Positions 25,470 to 34,682 are shown, numbered from the stretch's first letter. The stretch is 59,898 nt of DNA from Ardenticatenales bacterium (GCA_020634575.1 JACKBM010000040.1:1-59898); one strand, 5' to 3'. Numbers and translations are program-made. Notes: a model not told the origin generated them from the sequence alone.

Positions 25470-26171
25470 ATGAGTTTAGGTAGCAATTTCCACATCACCA
25501 TCGGCGTCGACAACCTGGCGGAGTGCCGCGCCTACTACGAGGCATTGGGCTTCCGGCCTATCGATGGCCACACAGAACCCTATCCCTGGCTGCAACTGTA
25601 TGATGGTCAGCTGATCATCGCCCTGCACCAGGATGGTCTCTTGTATCATGGCCTCACCTATTTCGGCGCCGACCTCGCAGAACGGGTTGCGGCGCTGGAA
25701 AAGAAAAAGGTCAAGTTCCGCATCAAGAATGAAAGCGAAAACCAATTGGTGCAGGCGATTTTTGTGGCCCAGAATGAGATCCCGATCAGCCTGGTCAACT
25801 TCCCCAGTACCCCACCAGCCCGCACGGAAAACCCGCTGCTGGGTAAGTTTGGCGAGTACAGTCTGGGCGTGGCTGATTTACAGGCAGCCTCAGATTACTG
25901 GCAGACGCTCGGCTTTCAGGAAGCGTTCCGCACCGACCAGCCCTATCCGTGGGCGATCCTTTCAGATGGCCTTCTGGTCATCGGCCTGCACCAAACCGAC
26001 AACTTCAGCGGCCCCATCCTCACCTACTTCGCCGGTGACATGGAAGAAAAGGTTGTCGCGCTGCGGGCGGACGATCCGGACTGGATCGAAGATTTGCCCG
26101 AGGTGGGCGGCTATGAGACGACGTCTCCAGACGGTCAGCGCTTTTTCCTTTTTCAGGGTGAAATCCAATAG
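25470..26171 (+). CDS. Tandem VOC-domain protein (glyoxalase/bleomycin-resistance fold)
   Basis: This 233-residue protein has two VOC modules, about 4-110 and 125-230. Each starts with a strand-helix of the type FHITIGVDNLAECRAYYEALGF or YSLGVADLQAASDYWQTLGF and contains a PYPWLQLYDGQLIIALHQ or PYPWAILSDGLLVIGLHQ strand. VOC proteins are metal-dependent lyases, dioxygenases or drug-binding proteins, and which of these applies is not visible. The start ATG at 25470 follows GACAGGGATTTC. The gene lies 42 bp after the HhH-GPD gene and three bases before the flippase gene, so it may be cotranscribed with either. Confidence 0.85.
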   Translation: MSLGSNFHITIGVDNLAECRAYYEALGFRPIDGHTEPYPWLQLYDGQLIIALHQDGLLYHGLTYFGADLAERVAALEKKKVKFRIKNESENQLVQAIFVAQNEIPISLVNFPSTPPARTENPLLGKFGEYSLGVADLQAASDYWQTLGFQEAFRTDQPYPWAILSDGLLVIGLHQTDNFSGPILTYFAGDMEEKVVALRADDPDWIEDLPEVGGYETTSPDGQRFFLFQGEIQ

Positions 26172-26174
26172 GCT

Positions 26175-27716
26175 GTGGCCGCATCAGCACCAGTTGATGA
26201 GAAACTAAATACCGGTCTGCGTTGGTCGATCCTGCGTCAGGGGATTACGGCCCTGGTTGGTTCGCTGGGCGCCCTCGCCTACACCCGCTATCTGCAGCCG
26301 GAAGAACTGGGCGCCTTTGCCCTGGCGCTGATCGTCTACGCCGGGCTATTGCTACTGGTGCAAGCGCCCTTCCGCGACGCGGTTATCTATTTTCAGCACG
26401 AAGAAGAGGATTTTGCCAGCGCTGCTTTCTGGCTGCTCAGCGGTTTGGCCCTGGCCGCCTTTGTCATGGTGCAGGCGCTGGCCGGCTGGCTGGGAGGCTT
26501 TTACGATAGTCCGGAAGCGGCGTCGTTAACCCGGGTCATCAGTTATGCCTTTCTCCTGCAAGCGGTCGCCGTTGTGCCGGCCGCGCTTTTGCTCAAGCAA
26601 TTTCGCTTTGCCCAGCATGAAATTGTCAACGTCATCACTTTTTTCATCCTGCTGGCCGGCTGGCTTCTGCTGGCGCCGCGCGGTTTTGGCGCCTGGACAC
26701 TGATCTATCCCCAGCTGGCGGCCGGCGCGTTTTATGCCGGCGCCGTCTGGTGGCTCAGCCGCTTTCGGCCCTGCTGGCGACCGGATTGGGCCGTCTTCAG
26801 CCGCTTACTCGGTTACAGCCGGTCCTTGCTGGGCAGCAAATTGGCCATCTATTTACAGCGCAATCTGGATAATGCGTTAATCGGCCGGTTTGGCACGCAG
26901 ACCCTGGGCTGGTACACCTTTGGTGAGGATCAGTCGGCCGCCATCGTGCTGGGCGTTGGTCACACCATTGCCCAGATTACCTTGCCGGCGCTGGCGGCGG
27001 TACAGGAACAATGGGCTGAAATTCGACGGATCCTCGGCGAGATGTTGCGGTTGGCGCTGGTGGTGGGGTTGCCCGCTCATGTCGGCGCATTTGTGCTGGC
27101 GGATGTGGCTGTGGCGCTGCTATTTGGTGAGCAATGGGCCGGTGGTGTGCCCATTCTGCGCGCCTACCTCGCCTTACGAGCCGTGGAAACGCTGGCCGTC
27201 ATTGGCGATGCCGCTACATCAGCCATCGGCCGGCCGGAAATACGCCTGCGCGTTGACTGGCTGCAGTTGCCCGTTTTCGCCCTGACGCTGGTGGTGGGGT
27301 TACTGATTCGGCTGGACATCGTGACATTATCCTGGTTGCTGGCAGCGGTGCGGCTCAGTTTCCTGGTCGTTTATCTACGTTGGACGTTGCAGGCGGCCAC
27401 GTTGGCGGCGCGTGATCTACTGCGGGCAGCCGCGCCGGCCACGGTTGCGGCACTGTTGATGGGGCTTGTCGTCTACGGACTGCGCCTGGCGCTGGGCCCG
27501 ACTGGCGCTATCGGACCGGATCTGCTGCGATTGGGGGTGACAGTCGTGGCCGGGATCCTGGTCTATGTGCTGCTGTTGTATGGGTTGGATCCGGCCGGTA
27601 CCAGGGCCATCTACTGGCAGCTTAGCGCCATCCTGTTACCGCCAACCACGTCAGCCCGCCTGGCGCGCTATCCCCGTCTGGCCCGCCTCATTACGCCGCC
27701 GGACGAACCACGCTAG
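26175..27716 (+). CDS. Wzx-like polysaccharide flippase (MOP superfamily)
   Basis: This 513-residue integral membrane protein has about twelve to fourteen hydrophobic segments. The N-terminal pattern (LRWSILRQGITALVGSLGAL followed by YLQPEELGAFALALIVY) and LGAFALA-type loops are those of O-antigen and exopolysaccharide flippases of the MOP superfamily. These move undecaprenyl-linked oligosaccharides across the inner membrane. Translation starts at a GTG three bases after the VOC stop; there is no ATG nearby in frame. Its stop overlaps the stop of the convergent gene by four bases (CTAG). No sugar-transferase cluster is next to it. Confidence 0.87.
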   Translation: MAASAPVDEKLNTGLRWSILRQGITALVGSLGALAYTRYLQPEELGAFALALIVYAGLLLLVQAPFRDAVIYFQHEEEDFASAAFWLLSGLALAAFVMVQALAGWLGGFYDSPEAASLTRVISYAFLLQAVAVVPAALLLKQFRFAQHEIVNVITFFILLAGWLLLAPRGFGAWTLIYPQLAAGAFYAGAVWWLSRFRPCWRPDWAVFSRLLGYSRSLLGSKLAIYLQRNLDNALIGRFGTQTLGWYTFGEDQSAAIVLGVGHTIAQITLPALAAVQEQWAEIRRILGEMLRLALVVGLPAHVGAFVLADVAVALLFGEQWAGGVPILRAYLALRAVETLAVIGDAATSAIGRPEIRLRVDWLQLPVFALTLVVGLLIRLDIVTLSWLLAAVRLSFLVVYLRWTLQAATLAARDLLRAAAPATVAALLMGLVVYGLRLALGPTGAIGPDLLRLGVTVVAGILVYVLLLYGLDPAGTRAIYWQLSAILLPPTTSARLARYPRLARLITPPDEPR

Positions 27717-28456
27717 GACACTTTGCCCCGGTTCCGGCGCAAAAGAAAAACGCCAACAACCAGAGCAAGCAAGACAAACGCACACAACAACCCCAGGACA
27801 ACAATCATCATCGGCAAAAAGCCAAAGGAGCTGGGCGGCAGTTGGGCCGGCCGGTCATCCGGCAGCGGCACAGCCCCCGGTGATTCCTGTGGCGGCGGGG
27901 CAGGGATTTCTGTCACGAAAGCCGGCGCTGAGTCTGGAGATACTTCAGTTTCGGCCGCTTCTGGCGTCGTTTCGGCTATCTCCGCAGTTTGGCCGGCGTC
28001 AGCCGGCTGGGTCACCGGCAGCGCTGCGGTCAGCTCGGTGATGCTGGCGAGGAAGTCAGGATTGGGCGGCGCAACCGCGCCACCGGCGGTATACCAGTCA
28101 GCGTGCAGGGTGCCATTGCCATAGTCCATCACATAAAATAGCCAGCTTTCACCCACTGCGACCATTCGGCGGCAAACGGCGCCATCCCCCCAACTTCCCA
28201 CTTTGACCTGGCTGGCCCCATCGCCCCCCTTGAAATAATGGCTGACGGCGATAACCGCCACTTCCTCATACATCTCGCCTTCCATGGCGACGACGGTGCC
28301 GGTGAAGATTAACGACGCGTGGTCGATCCGGTCTTGCAAGGTCGGCGCCGGTTGACCTTCCGGCGTTGTGGTACAGGCCTGGACGGGCACCGGCCGGATC
28401 CAATGGGCCAGTAACAGACCAAAAACAAAAATGAGGGGGAGGACATGTTTACGCAT
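27713..28456 (-). CDS. Secreted, membrane-anchored protein with an NTR/TIMP-like domain
   Basis: This 247-residue protein has a signal peptide (about 1-27, ending PVQAC). The domain after it resembles the netrin/TIMP (NTR) OB-fold: cysteine right after the cleavage site, HASLIFTGTVVAM strand, VIAVSHYFKGGDGASQVKVGS, then VCRRMVAVGESWLFYV. A Pro/Glu/Thr-rich linker (about 155-210) leads to one C-terminal transmembrane helix (about 213-238) with a short basic tail (RRNRGKVS). This layout places the domain outside the cell, tethered at its C-terminus. The first cysteine could also be a lipobox cysteine, but the PVQAC context is only a partial match. Function is unknown. Confidence 0.72.
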   Translation of the reverse strand: MRKHVLPLIFVFGLLLAHWIRPVPVQACTTTPEGQPAPTLQDRIDHASLIFTGTVVAMEGEMYEEVAVIAVSHYFKGGDGASQVKVGSWGDGAVCRRMVAVGESWLFYVMDYGNGTLHADWYTAGGAVAPPNPDFLASITELTAALPVTQPADAGQTAEIAETTPEAAETEVSPDSAPAFVTEIPAPPPQESPGAVPLPDDRPAQLPPSSFGFLPMMIVVLGLLCAFVLLALVVGVFLLRRNRGKVS

Positions 28457-28586
28457 AATAATTCTTCTCCAGGGTCAGACTCTCTGGGAATCAGACGAAC
28501 ATCCGGGCAATTGGATACGGTCGACAGCGCCGCCTACTATGGGCTATAACATGGCTTGAAACCAATCATTCAAGGAGCGCTATGCC

Positions 28587-29459
28587 ATGACACGCGCCGA
28601 AAAGATATCCTTGCTGGCAATTCCGATCGTCATTCTGATTGGCGGCTTGCTCGCCTGGGCTGGCAGTCAGGGGAGCGCCAGCCGCTTTGGGCTACCTCTG
28701 TACGCCTGGGGCATTTTGCTGGCCTTTCTTCTGCAATGGATTGCTTTCATCCCGGCGTATCAGCGCCAGACGGAAAAATTCTACGACCTGACCGGCAGCC
28801 TGACCTACCTCAGCGTAACGCTGCTGGCGCTGCTGCTGAGCCCGGCCATCGACCTGCGTGCCAGCCTGCTGGCCTTGCTGATCGTCATCTGGGCTGTGCG
28901 GCTGGGCAGTTTTCTTTATCAGCGCGTGCATAAGGCTGGCGCCGACAGCCGGTTTGATGAGATCAAGCGTTCTGGCCCGCGCTTCTTGCTGGCCTGGTCG
29001 CTGCAGGGATTATGGGTCAGCTTCTCGTTGGCGGCGGCGCTGGCAGCTATTACTTCAACGGAACGGATTCCCTTTGATTTTTGGGCCGGGCTGGGATTGC
29101 TGGTCTGGCTGGTTGGGTTTGCTGTCGAAGTGATGGCTGATCAGCAGAAAAGCCAATTTCGCGCGGATCCCCAGAACAAAGGAGAGTTTATTCGCTCGGG
29201 CCTGTGGGCCTGGTCACGCCACCCCAACTATTTTGGCGAGATCGTGCTCTGGGTCGGCATCGCCCTGATCGCTCTGCCGGTCTTGCGAGGCTGGCAATAC
29301 GTGACGTTGATTTCGCCACTTTTTGTCATTTTCCTCCTGACCAGGGTCAGCGGCATCCCCATTCTGGAAGCACGGGCGGATGAAAAATGGGGGAACCGGC
29401 CGGATTACCAACAATACAAAGCCACCACCCCCGTCCTCATCCCAAAGCCGCCAAGATAG
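28587..29459 (+). CDS. DUF1295 family integral membrane protein
   Basis: This 290-residue protein has seven or so membrane segments. It belongs to the DUF1295 family, related to steroid 5-alpha-reductase and isoprenylcysteine methyltransferase. The family's signature block is present near the C-terminus: GEFIRSGLWAWSRHPNYFGE (about 199-218), followed by WVGIALIALP and the SGIPILEARADEKWG tail. In related enzymes the Arg-His-Pro-Asn-Tyr block contributes to cofactor binding. The substrate is unknown. The start ATG at 28587 follows AAGGAGCGCTATGCC. It is monocistronic between a divergent and a convergent neighbour. Confidence 0.87.
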   Translation: MTRAEKISLLAIPIVILIGGLLAWAGSQGSASRFGLPLYAWGILLAFLLQWIAFIPAYQRQTEKFYDLTGSLTYLSVTLLALLLSPAIDLRASLLALLIVIWAVRLGSFLYQRVHKAGADSRFDEIKRSGPRFLLAWSLQGLWVSFSLAAALAAITSTERIPFDFWAGLGLLVWLVGFAVEVMADQQKSQFRADPQNKGEFIRSGLWAWSRHPNYFGEIVLWVGIALIALPVLRGWQYVTLISPLFVIFLLTRVSGIPILEARADEKWGNRPDYQQYKATTPVLIPKPPR

Positions 29460-29470
29460 GAATGTTTTTT

Positions 29471-29586
29471 GCCGCAGATTGCGCAGATTGACAGGATGTT
29501 ATGTCCGCGCGCAAACTGAGACTCGCGAGCATTACAATCCCCTAATCTGCGCAAACTTGTGCTGAGCGAAGCGAAGTAGCTGCGGC
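29471..29586. repeat. GCCGCAGATT-type hairpin repeat (variant of the CCACGGATT family)
   Basis: The left arm reads GCCGCAGATTGCGCAGATT. The right arm contains TAATCTGCGCAAA and ends GCTGCGGC. The plan (an outer GCC-purine-rich word repeated once, then the complement) matches the CCACGGATT hairpins at 10344, 35205, 54521 and 55968 but with a different repeated word. Confidence 0.7.
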
Positions 29587-29620
29587 AAAAAAAGCCCCAA
29601 CCAGGAAACCTGGTCGGGGC
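29587..29620 (-). terminator. Intrinsic terminator of the ino1 operon
   Basis: On the minus strand GCCCCGACCAGG pairs with CCTGGTTGGGGC across a 3-nt loop (with one G-T pair) and is followed by seven T residues. It lies 27 bp downstream of the ino1 stop codon. Confidence 0.85.
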
Positions 29621-29646
29621 CACGAGAAAGGAGAGGAAAGGACAGC

Positions 29647-30744
29647 TTAGTCAGCCGGCACCAGGGCAGGCTCTTCGGTGATGAACTCTTCCACCAAACG
29701 GCGGGCTTCATCATCCGTATACTGAATCGGCGGTGATTTCATGAAGTAGCTGGATGGGCCGGTGATCGGGCCAGACAGGCCGCGATCCATGGCGATCTTG
29801 GCGCAGCGAACTGCGTCGATGATGACACCGGCCGAATTCGGCGAATCCCACACTTCCAGTTTCAACTCAACCTGCAACGGCACGTCGCCAAAAGCGCGCC
29901 CTTCCATGCGGATGTGGCACCATTTGCGGTCGGTCAGCCACGGCACATAGTCGCTCGGACCAACGTGGACATTCTCCGGCCCCAGGTCATAGGGCAGCTG
30001 GCTGGTGACGGCGTTGGTCTTGGAGATCTTCTTGGATTCCAGCCGCTGCCGCTCCAGCATGTTGTAGAAGTCCATGTTGCCGCCGAAGTTCAACTGGTAG
30101 GTACGATCCAGGTGTACGCCGCGGTCCTTGAACAGGTTGGTCAGCACCCGATGGGTGATGGTCGCGCCCACCTGGCTCTTGATATCATCGCCGATGACCG
30201 GCAGGCCAGCCTCGCGGAACCGCTCCGCCCAGCTCTCGTTGGTGGCGATAAAGACAGGGATCCCGTTGACAAAACCGCAACCGGCAGCCAGCGCCTGCTC
30301 AACGTAAAACTCCGTCGCCGCCTGCGAACCAACCGGCAGGTAATTCACCACGACATCGGCTTTGGTCTCGCGCAGCACCTTGGCCACGTCGACCACCGGC
30401 GCCGTCGACTCATTAACAACCTGGTTGACGTAGTAACCCAGGCCGTCATGCGTCGGGCCACGCTGCACGATGATGCCCAGGTTGGGCACATCAGCAAAGC
30501 GGATGGTGTTGTTGGGCTCAGCCCAGATCGCTTCGCTCAGGTCCAGGCCAACCTTGGCCTCATTCACATCAAAAGCGGCCACAAATTCGATATCACTGAT
30601 GTGATAACCACCGACAGTCGCGTGCATCAGGCCAGGGATTTCTGCGTCCAGCGGCGCATCTTGATAATAGGTCACACCTTGGACCAGCGCATTGGCGCAG
30701 TTACCAACGCCGACAATCGCAACACGAACCTTCTTGTTAGACAT
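29647..30744 (-). CDS. ino1: Myo-inositol-1-phosphate synthase
   Basis: This NAD-dependent cytoplasmic enzyme isomerises glucose-6-phosphate to 1L-myo-inositol-1-phosphate, the entry step to inositol lipids and related compounds. The length of 365 residues fits the short bacterial/actinobacterial form. Signatures include [16 protein letters not shown] (NAD-binding loop, about 8-23), [16 protein letters not shown] (about 131-146), [11 protein letters not shown] (about 185-195) with the catalytic lysine, and [12 protein letters not shown] (about 219-230). It lies 13 bp downstream of a LacI-type regulator gene with the same orientation, so its expression probably follows that regulator's operators at 31788-31851. 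A strong terminator ends the transcript. Confidence 0.95.
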   Translation of the reverse strand: MSNKKVRVAIVGVGNCANALVQGVTYYQDAPLDAEIPGLMHATVGGYHISDIEFVAAFDVNEAKVGLDLSEAIWAEPNNTIRFADVPNLGIIVQRGPTHDGLGYYVNQVVNESTAPVVDVAKVLRETKADVVVNYLPVGSQAATEFYVEQALAAGCGFVNGIPVFIATNESWAERFREAGLPVIGDDIKSQVGATITHRVLTNLFKDRGVHLDRTYQLNFGGNMDFYNMLERQRLESKKISKTNAVTSQLPYDLGPENVHVGPSDYVPWLTDRKWCHIRMEGRAFGDVPLQVELKLEVWDSPNSAGVIIDAVRCAKIAMDRGLSGPITGPSSYFMKSPPIQYTDDEARRLVEEFITEEPALVPAD

Positions 30745-30757
30745 CTTTTCTCCTTAA

Positions 30758-31744
30758 TCAACTGTTTGGCCCGGTCGAGTTCCTCACGATGAGTTCCGGG
30801 GCCAGTGTTTCCGCCGTGACGTTGCGCCCCTGGATCTGGTCGAACAGCATACGTGCTGCCCGGCGACCCAATTCCATATCGGGTTGGCGCACCGTTGTCA
30901 GGCTAGGGACATAAAAAGCGGCAATTTCCAGATCATCAAAGCCGATAACCGAGATATCCTCGGGCACCTGCAGGCCACGCTGGTGCAGCGCCTGGATGAC
31001 GCCGATGGCGGTCCGGTCGTTGTAACAGACTACGGCTGTCGGCATCTCCGCCAGCGCCAGCAGCTGGGCAACGGCCTGTTCGCCACCATCCATGCCGCCG
31101 TTGCCGGGGACGATGAGCTGCTCATCACGCGGCAGGCCCGCTTCGGCCAGCCCCTGTTCATAGCCCCGCTGGCGCAGCGTATTGCTGCTGGAGCGCTGGC
31201 CCAGGGTGACATAGGCGATGCGCGCATGGCCCAATCCAACCAGGTGGGCGACGGCCTGCTTCATCCCCAGCGTCTGGTCAATCGCCACGGCCGCCGGGTA
31301 TTCACAATGGTTGACGAGCACTGCCGGCAGCCGGCGCCGGGCGCGGCTGAGGTAGGCATCATCCACCAGCGAACCGGCCACGACGATGCCGGCTAATCGC
31401 TTTTCCTCGAAGGCGTCAAACAGCTTGCGTTCCCGGCCCGGGTCCCGATTAAAACCACCGATGAACAGGTCGTGCTGCTCCTGGATGGCGATCTCTTCGA
31501 TGCCGGCGAGCATGCCCATGTAGAACGGATCGCGGAAATCCGGCAAAGCCACGCCGATGGCCGGCGCCGCCTGCCCCACCAGGGCGCGGGCGGCTTCACT
31601 GGGCACATAACCCAGCTCCTGGGCCAGCTCCTGAATCGCCTGCCGCGTATCTTCGCCGATACGGGGATGGTTCTTCAGGGCACGTGAGACGGTTGAGGGT
31701 GAGACACCCGCTTTTTCAGCCAGATCCTTGATCGAAACAGACAT
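30758..31744 (-). CDS. LacI/GalR family transcriptional regulator
   Basis: The protein has 328 residues from the ATG at 31744 (MSVSIKDLAEKAGVSPSTVSRALKNHPRIGEDTR). This is the classic LacI helix-turn-helix plus hinge, so the longer upstream start is rejected. A periplasmic-binding-protein-like sensor domain follows (about 60-325), with GIVVAGSLVDD, HLVGLGHARIAYVT and VIGFDDLEIAAFYVPSLTTVRQPD typical of sugar-binding members. Two identical-core operators lie 44-105 bp upstream of its start, so autoregulation is likely. The next gene, 13 bp downstream, is inositol-1-phosphate synthase, which suggests that the ligand is inositol or a related sugar phosphate; this is inference. Confidence 0.93.
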   Translation of the reverse strand: MSVSIKDLAEKAGVSPSTVSRALKNHPRIGEDTRQAIQELAQELGYVPSEAARALVGQAAPAIGVALPDFRDPFYMGMLAGIEEIAIQEQHDLFIGGFNRDPGRERKLFDAFEEKRLAGIVVAGSLVDDAYLSRARRRLPAVLVNHCEYPAAVAIDQTLGMKQAVAHLVGLGHARIAYVTLGQRSSSNTLRQRGYEQGLAEAGLPRDEQLIVPGNGGMDGGEQAVAQLLALAEMPTAVVCYNDRTAIGVIQALHQRGLQVPEDISVIGFDDLEIAAFYVPSLTTVRQPDMELGRRAARMLFDQIQGRNVTAETLAPELIVRNSTGPNS

Positions 31745-31787
31745 CAGATAAATGTTTGGGGCCGGGACAGTGGCCTGTTCTGAAAAT

Positions 31788-31851
31788 TGCGCAAACGTTT
31801 GCACATGCGGGCAAAAGAAAAGCACCTCGCGGTGCGCAAACGTTTGCGCAA
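31788..31851. promoter_or_regulatory. Two LacI-type operators upstream of lacI-ino1
   Basis: The core GCAAACGTTTGC occurs at 31791-31802 and again at 31836-31847; the second copy is extended to GCGCAAACGTTTGCGC (31834-31849). The centres are 45 bp apart. CAAACGTTTG is the classic symmetric site type for LacI/GalR proteins, with the conserved central CG. Paired sites suggest looping or cooperative binding over the promoter of the regulator gene. Confidence 0.85.
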
Positions 31852-31896
31852 TCATACGCTGATCAAAGGGTGCTGTCAACCAGTGCGGCTGAAACT

Positions 31897-32805
31897 CTAA
31901 TGTTTTTCCGACGTGAGGGCAAAGTCAACCGTGCCCGGCTGGAAGGCCACCCGAACCGTGCGGCCTATCTGCACGAAGGGGGTTGAGAGCGCACCGGCCG
32001 GATCCCATTCCACCACCCCACTCACCCAGATGGCCCGCTCCCCCAACCGCAACCACCACGGCCCCCAGGCTGCCGTCCCACGCACAAAACTGTAGGCATG
32101 GCTGGCAGACCAATCCGTCAGGATCTCGCGGTCGGCCTCGGCTGGCCGGCCCTGATAGCTGGCGCCGACACTGCCCTGCGGTTGGCGGGGCCATTGGGCG
32201 ACGGGTTGGGCCAGCAGCTCAACTATCAGCGCGGCGGCGGCAGCAGCGGCCCTGTCATTGGCCATTGCCTCCGGTCCAACCGGCCGTAAGGCCAGCCAGC
32301 TTGCCTGCGCAATTGCGCCCCTCATCCAGCGCCGCCGTCATCTCGTGAACTGTCACACCGGTCTCGCCACGCCGGCGCGGAACTGCCAGAACAATGGCTC
32401 AGGCCCACGAAAAGCGGGCAAGAGCGAAGGATGAACATTCAAAGCACCCTGGCTCGGTACAGCGAGCCAGCTGGCCGGCAGCCGCCAGGGGTAACAGGCC
32501 ACCAGAATCAGGTCAGGCGCCAGCTGCTGCAACCAGGCAAAGGTATCCGACCGGCCAGGCCGGCCGCTTTCCCAGACCGGGATGCCCGCCGCCCAGGCCT
32601 GCTGCTGGGGCGCCGTCTGCGCTGAGTGGACCGTAAGGTTAAGGCCGTCTGTCGCAGCGGGTGGCCTGAGTTTAATGGGCGATTGCGTCTGGCGACCGGC
32701 CGGTAGCAACAGCGCCGCCGGGCGCACACCGCCGCTCAGCAAACCATGCAAGCAAGCCCCGGTCAGGGCGCCATTCATACCCAGGAGAAGAATGCGATCA
32801 GCCAT
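31897..32805 (-). pseudogene. Formyltransferase-family gene with two compensating frameshifts
   Basis: The N-terminal part from the ATG at 32805 (MADRILLLGMNGALTGACLHGLL) reads as a formyltransferase related to methionyl-tRNA formyltransferase: DLILVACYPWRLP, GALNVHPSLLPAFRGPEPLFWQ. The frame then hits TGA at 32353. Skipping one frame near 32356 restores GVTVHEMTAALDEG, and skipping back near 32327 gives AIAQASWLALRP and a C-terminal domain to 31897. So one base is missing and about ten codons later one is extra, with normal family sequence on all sides. Either the gene is freshly inactivated or there are two sequence errors in short runs. If intact it would have about 302 residues. It is too divergent to call fmt itself; sugar or amino-acid formylation are alternatives. 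Confidence 0.7.
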
Positions 32806-32925
32806 ATACCAATGGTACCCGCTAACACACCGCATGACAGCCGCCCCCCGTCGCGTTATAATGCACGAGCGAAATTCGGGTGGCCGGCAACCGGCCGGTC
32901 CAGCCCCTAACCAGTGAGGTAACCC

Positions 32926-33252
32926 ATGGCTGAACGCATGGTCATGTGCAGCAAATTCCGCCGCGAACTCCCCGGCCTGGAGTTCCGGCCCTATCCCGGT
33001 GAACTCGGGGAGCGGATTTACGAAAATATCTCCCGCCACGCCTGGGATATGTGGCAGCAGCAGGCGGTCATCATCATCAACCATTACGGCCTGAACCTGG
33101 CCGACCCCCGGGCCCAGGATTTCCTCATGCAACAGATGGAGGAGTTCTTCTTCTCCGACGAACAGGCGATGCCCGAAGGCTGGGTGCCGGAGGGGCAGGC
33201 GCCCAGTAAGGGCGCGCCAACCAAGGGAGCACCGGCGCCGCAGCGTAAATGA
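32926..33252 (+). CDS. yggX: YggX family Fe(II)-trafficking / oxidative damage protection protein
   Basis: This 108-residue cytoplasmic protein is the YggX type. Conserved blocks include the N-terminal cysteine (VMCSKFRRELPGLEF, C8), RPYPGELGERIYENISRHAW, WQQQAVIIINHYGLNL and MEEFFF. In enterobacteria the protein protects iron-sulphur enzymes and binds Fe(II) weakly. The family is typically about 90 residues; here a 17-residue Pro/Gly/Ala/Lys tail is added. The stop overlaps the start of the radical SAM gene by four bases (ATGA), so the two are translated together, which makes sense for an iron-sulphur enzyme. Confidence 0.92.
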   Translation: MAERMVMCSKFRRELPGLEFRPYPGELGERIYENISRHAWDMWQQQAVIIINHYGLNLADPRAQDFLMQQMEEFFFSDEQAMPEGWVPEGQAPSKGAPTKGAPAPQRK

Positions 33253-34682
33253 GACTGATCAAACCGCTGCTGATCTCCTGCTATGAGCTGGGCCATCAGC
33301 CGTTGGCCCTGGCCTGGCCCCTGGCCCGTTTGCGGGACGCCGGTTTTGCTGTCCGCGCTCTGGATCTGGCTGTCGAACAGCTGGACCCGCAGCAAATAGC
33401 ACGGGCCAACTTCATTGCCATCGCCACCCCGATGCATACAGCCCTGCGCCTCGGCGTCGCCGCCGCCACGCAGATTCGCGCCCTCAACCCATCGGCCCAT
33501 ATCTGCTTTTATGGTCTGTATGCCTGGGCCAACGCCACTTATCTCCTCCATCCGGCCGGTGACCAGCCCGCCCCGGCTGATTCCGTCATCGCCGGGGAAA
33601 TTGAGAACGCCCTGCTGGCGCTGGTGGAAGCGTTGGCCCGCGAAGCAGATCCGGCGACCGTCGCCGGCGTCCAGACAGCGCAAAAAGCAGCGGATCCCAT
33701 TCTGGAAAGACTGGATTTCCCGCTGCCCGAGCGGAGCAAGCTGCCGCCGCTGGCTGAATATGCCCATTTCATCGAAAACGGCCTGCGCTATCAGGCAGGC
33801 TATGTGGAAAGCAGCCGGGGCTGTCTGCACACTTGCACCCATTGTCCAGTTGTGCCGGTCTATGGCGGCCGTTTTTTTATCGTGCCGGCCGATGTGGTGT
33901 TGGCGGATATTCGCCAGCAAGTGGAGGCAGGCGCTCGTCATATCAGTTTCGGCGATCCCGATTTTTTGAATGGCCCCGGGCACGCCCTCAAGATCGCCCG
34001 GGCCTTGCACCAGGCCCATCCGCTGGTGACCTTTGACTTCACCACCAAGGTGGAACATCTGCTGCAACATCGCGATCTATTGCCAGAGCTGCGGGCCCTG
34101 GGCGCCGCTTTTGTCATCTCCGCTTTTGAATCCACCAGCGAACACGTGCTGACGCGGCTGGAAAAAGGCCATACCCTGGCCGACATGGAAAGCGCTCTCG
34201 AACTCCTGGCCGCGGCGCAGTTACCCGTTCAGCCCACCTGGGTCCCTTTCACGCCCTGGACCACCCTCGACGATTACCTGCATATGCTTGCCTGGATCCG
34301 ACAACAAAATCTGATTCAGCACGTGCCGGCCGTACAATACGGCATTCGCCTGCTGGTGCCGCCGCACAGCGCCCTGCTGGCGCAACCCGACGCACCCCAA
34401 TGGTTTGGCGAACTGGATGCGGCCAATTTCAGCTACCGCTGGACCCATCCAGACCCATGCATGGATGAATTACAGGCGCGGGTGGCCAAATTGGTCGAGC
34501 AGGAAAGCGATGATGCGGCCCGGGCTTTCGCTGGCGTTGAAGCGCTGGCGTATGGTTTGGCGAACCGGCCGGTGCCCACCACCCCCCTGCCAACGCCCCC
34601 TCTACAACCGCCACCCCGGCTGACCGAAGATTGGTTCTGCTGAGCGGAGCCCACCGCTGAGCAGTCTGTTCAGCTTCACTAA
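33249..34682 (+). CDS. B12-type radical SAM selenoprotein with CUAEP tail (TGA at 34641 read as Sec)
   Basis: Residues about 1-130 look like a cobalamin-binding Rossmann domain. Residues about 180-400 are a radical SAM barrel with C192-x3-C196-x2-C199 (CLHTCTHC) for the 4Fe-4S cluster. The frame seems to end with ...LTEDWFC at TGA 34641-34643. Reading this TGA as selenocysteine (residue 465) gives C-U-A-E-P-T and seven more codons to TAA at 34680, 477 residues in all. C-U-A-E-P is the hallmark tail of a radical SAM family that NCBI names CUAEP/CCAEP-tail (recalled, not searched). A SECIS-like hairpin starts 12 nt after the TGA. The substrate is unknown. Start overlaps yggX by four bases. No selenocysteine machinery lies in this window. 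Confidence 0.85.
34656..34674 (+). promoter_or_regulatory. Candidate bacterial SECIS hairpin
   Basis: GCTGAGC (34656-34662) pairs with GTTCAGC (34668-34674), including one G-U pair, around the loop AGTCT. The stem starts 12 nt after the TGA. In E. coli fdhF the mini-hairpin starts 11 nt after UGA, with a loop containing GGUCU, so both distance and loop agree. It lies inside the extended reading frame, as bacterial SECIS elements do. Confidence 0.75.
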
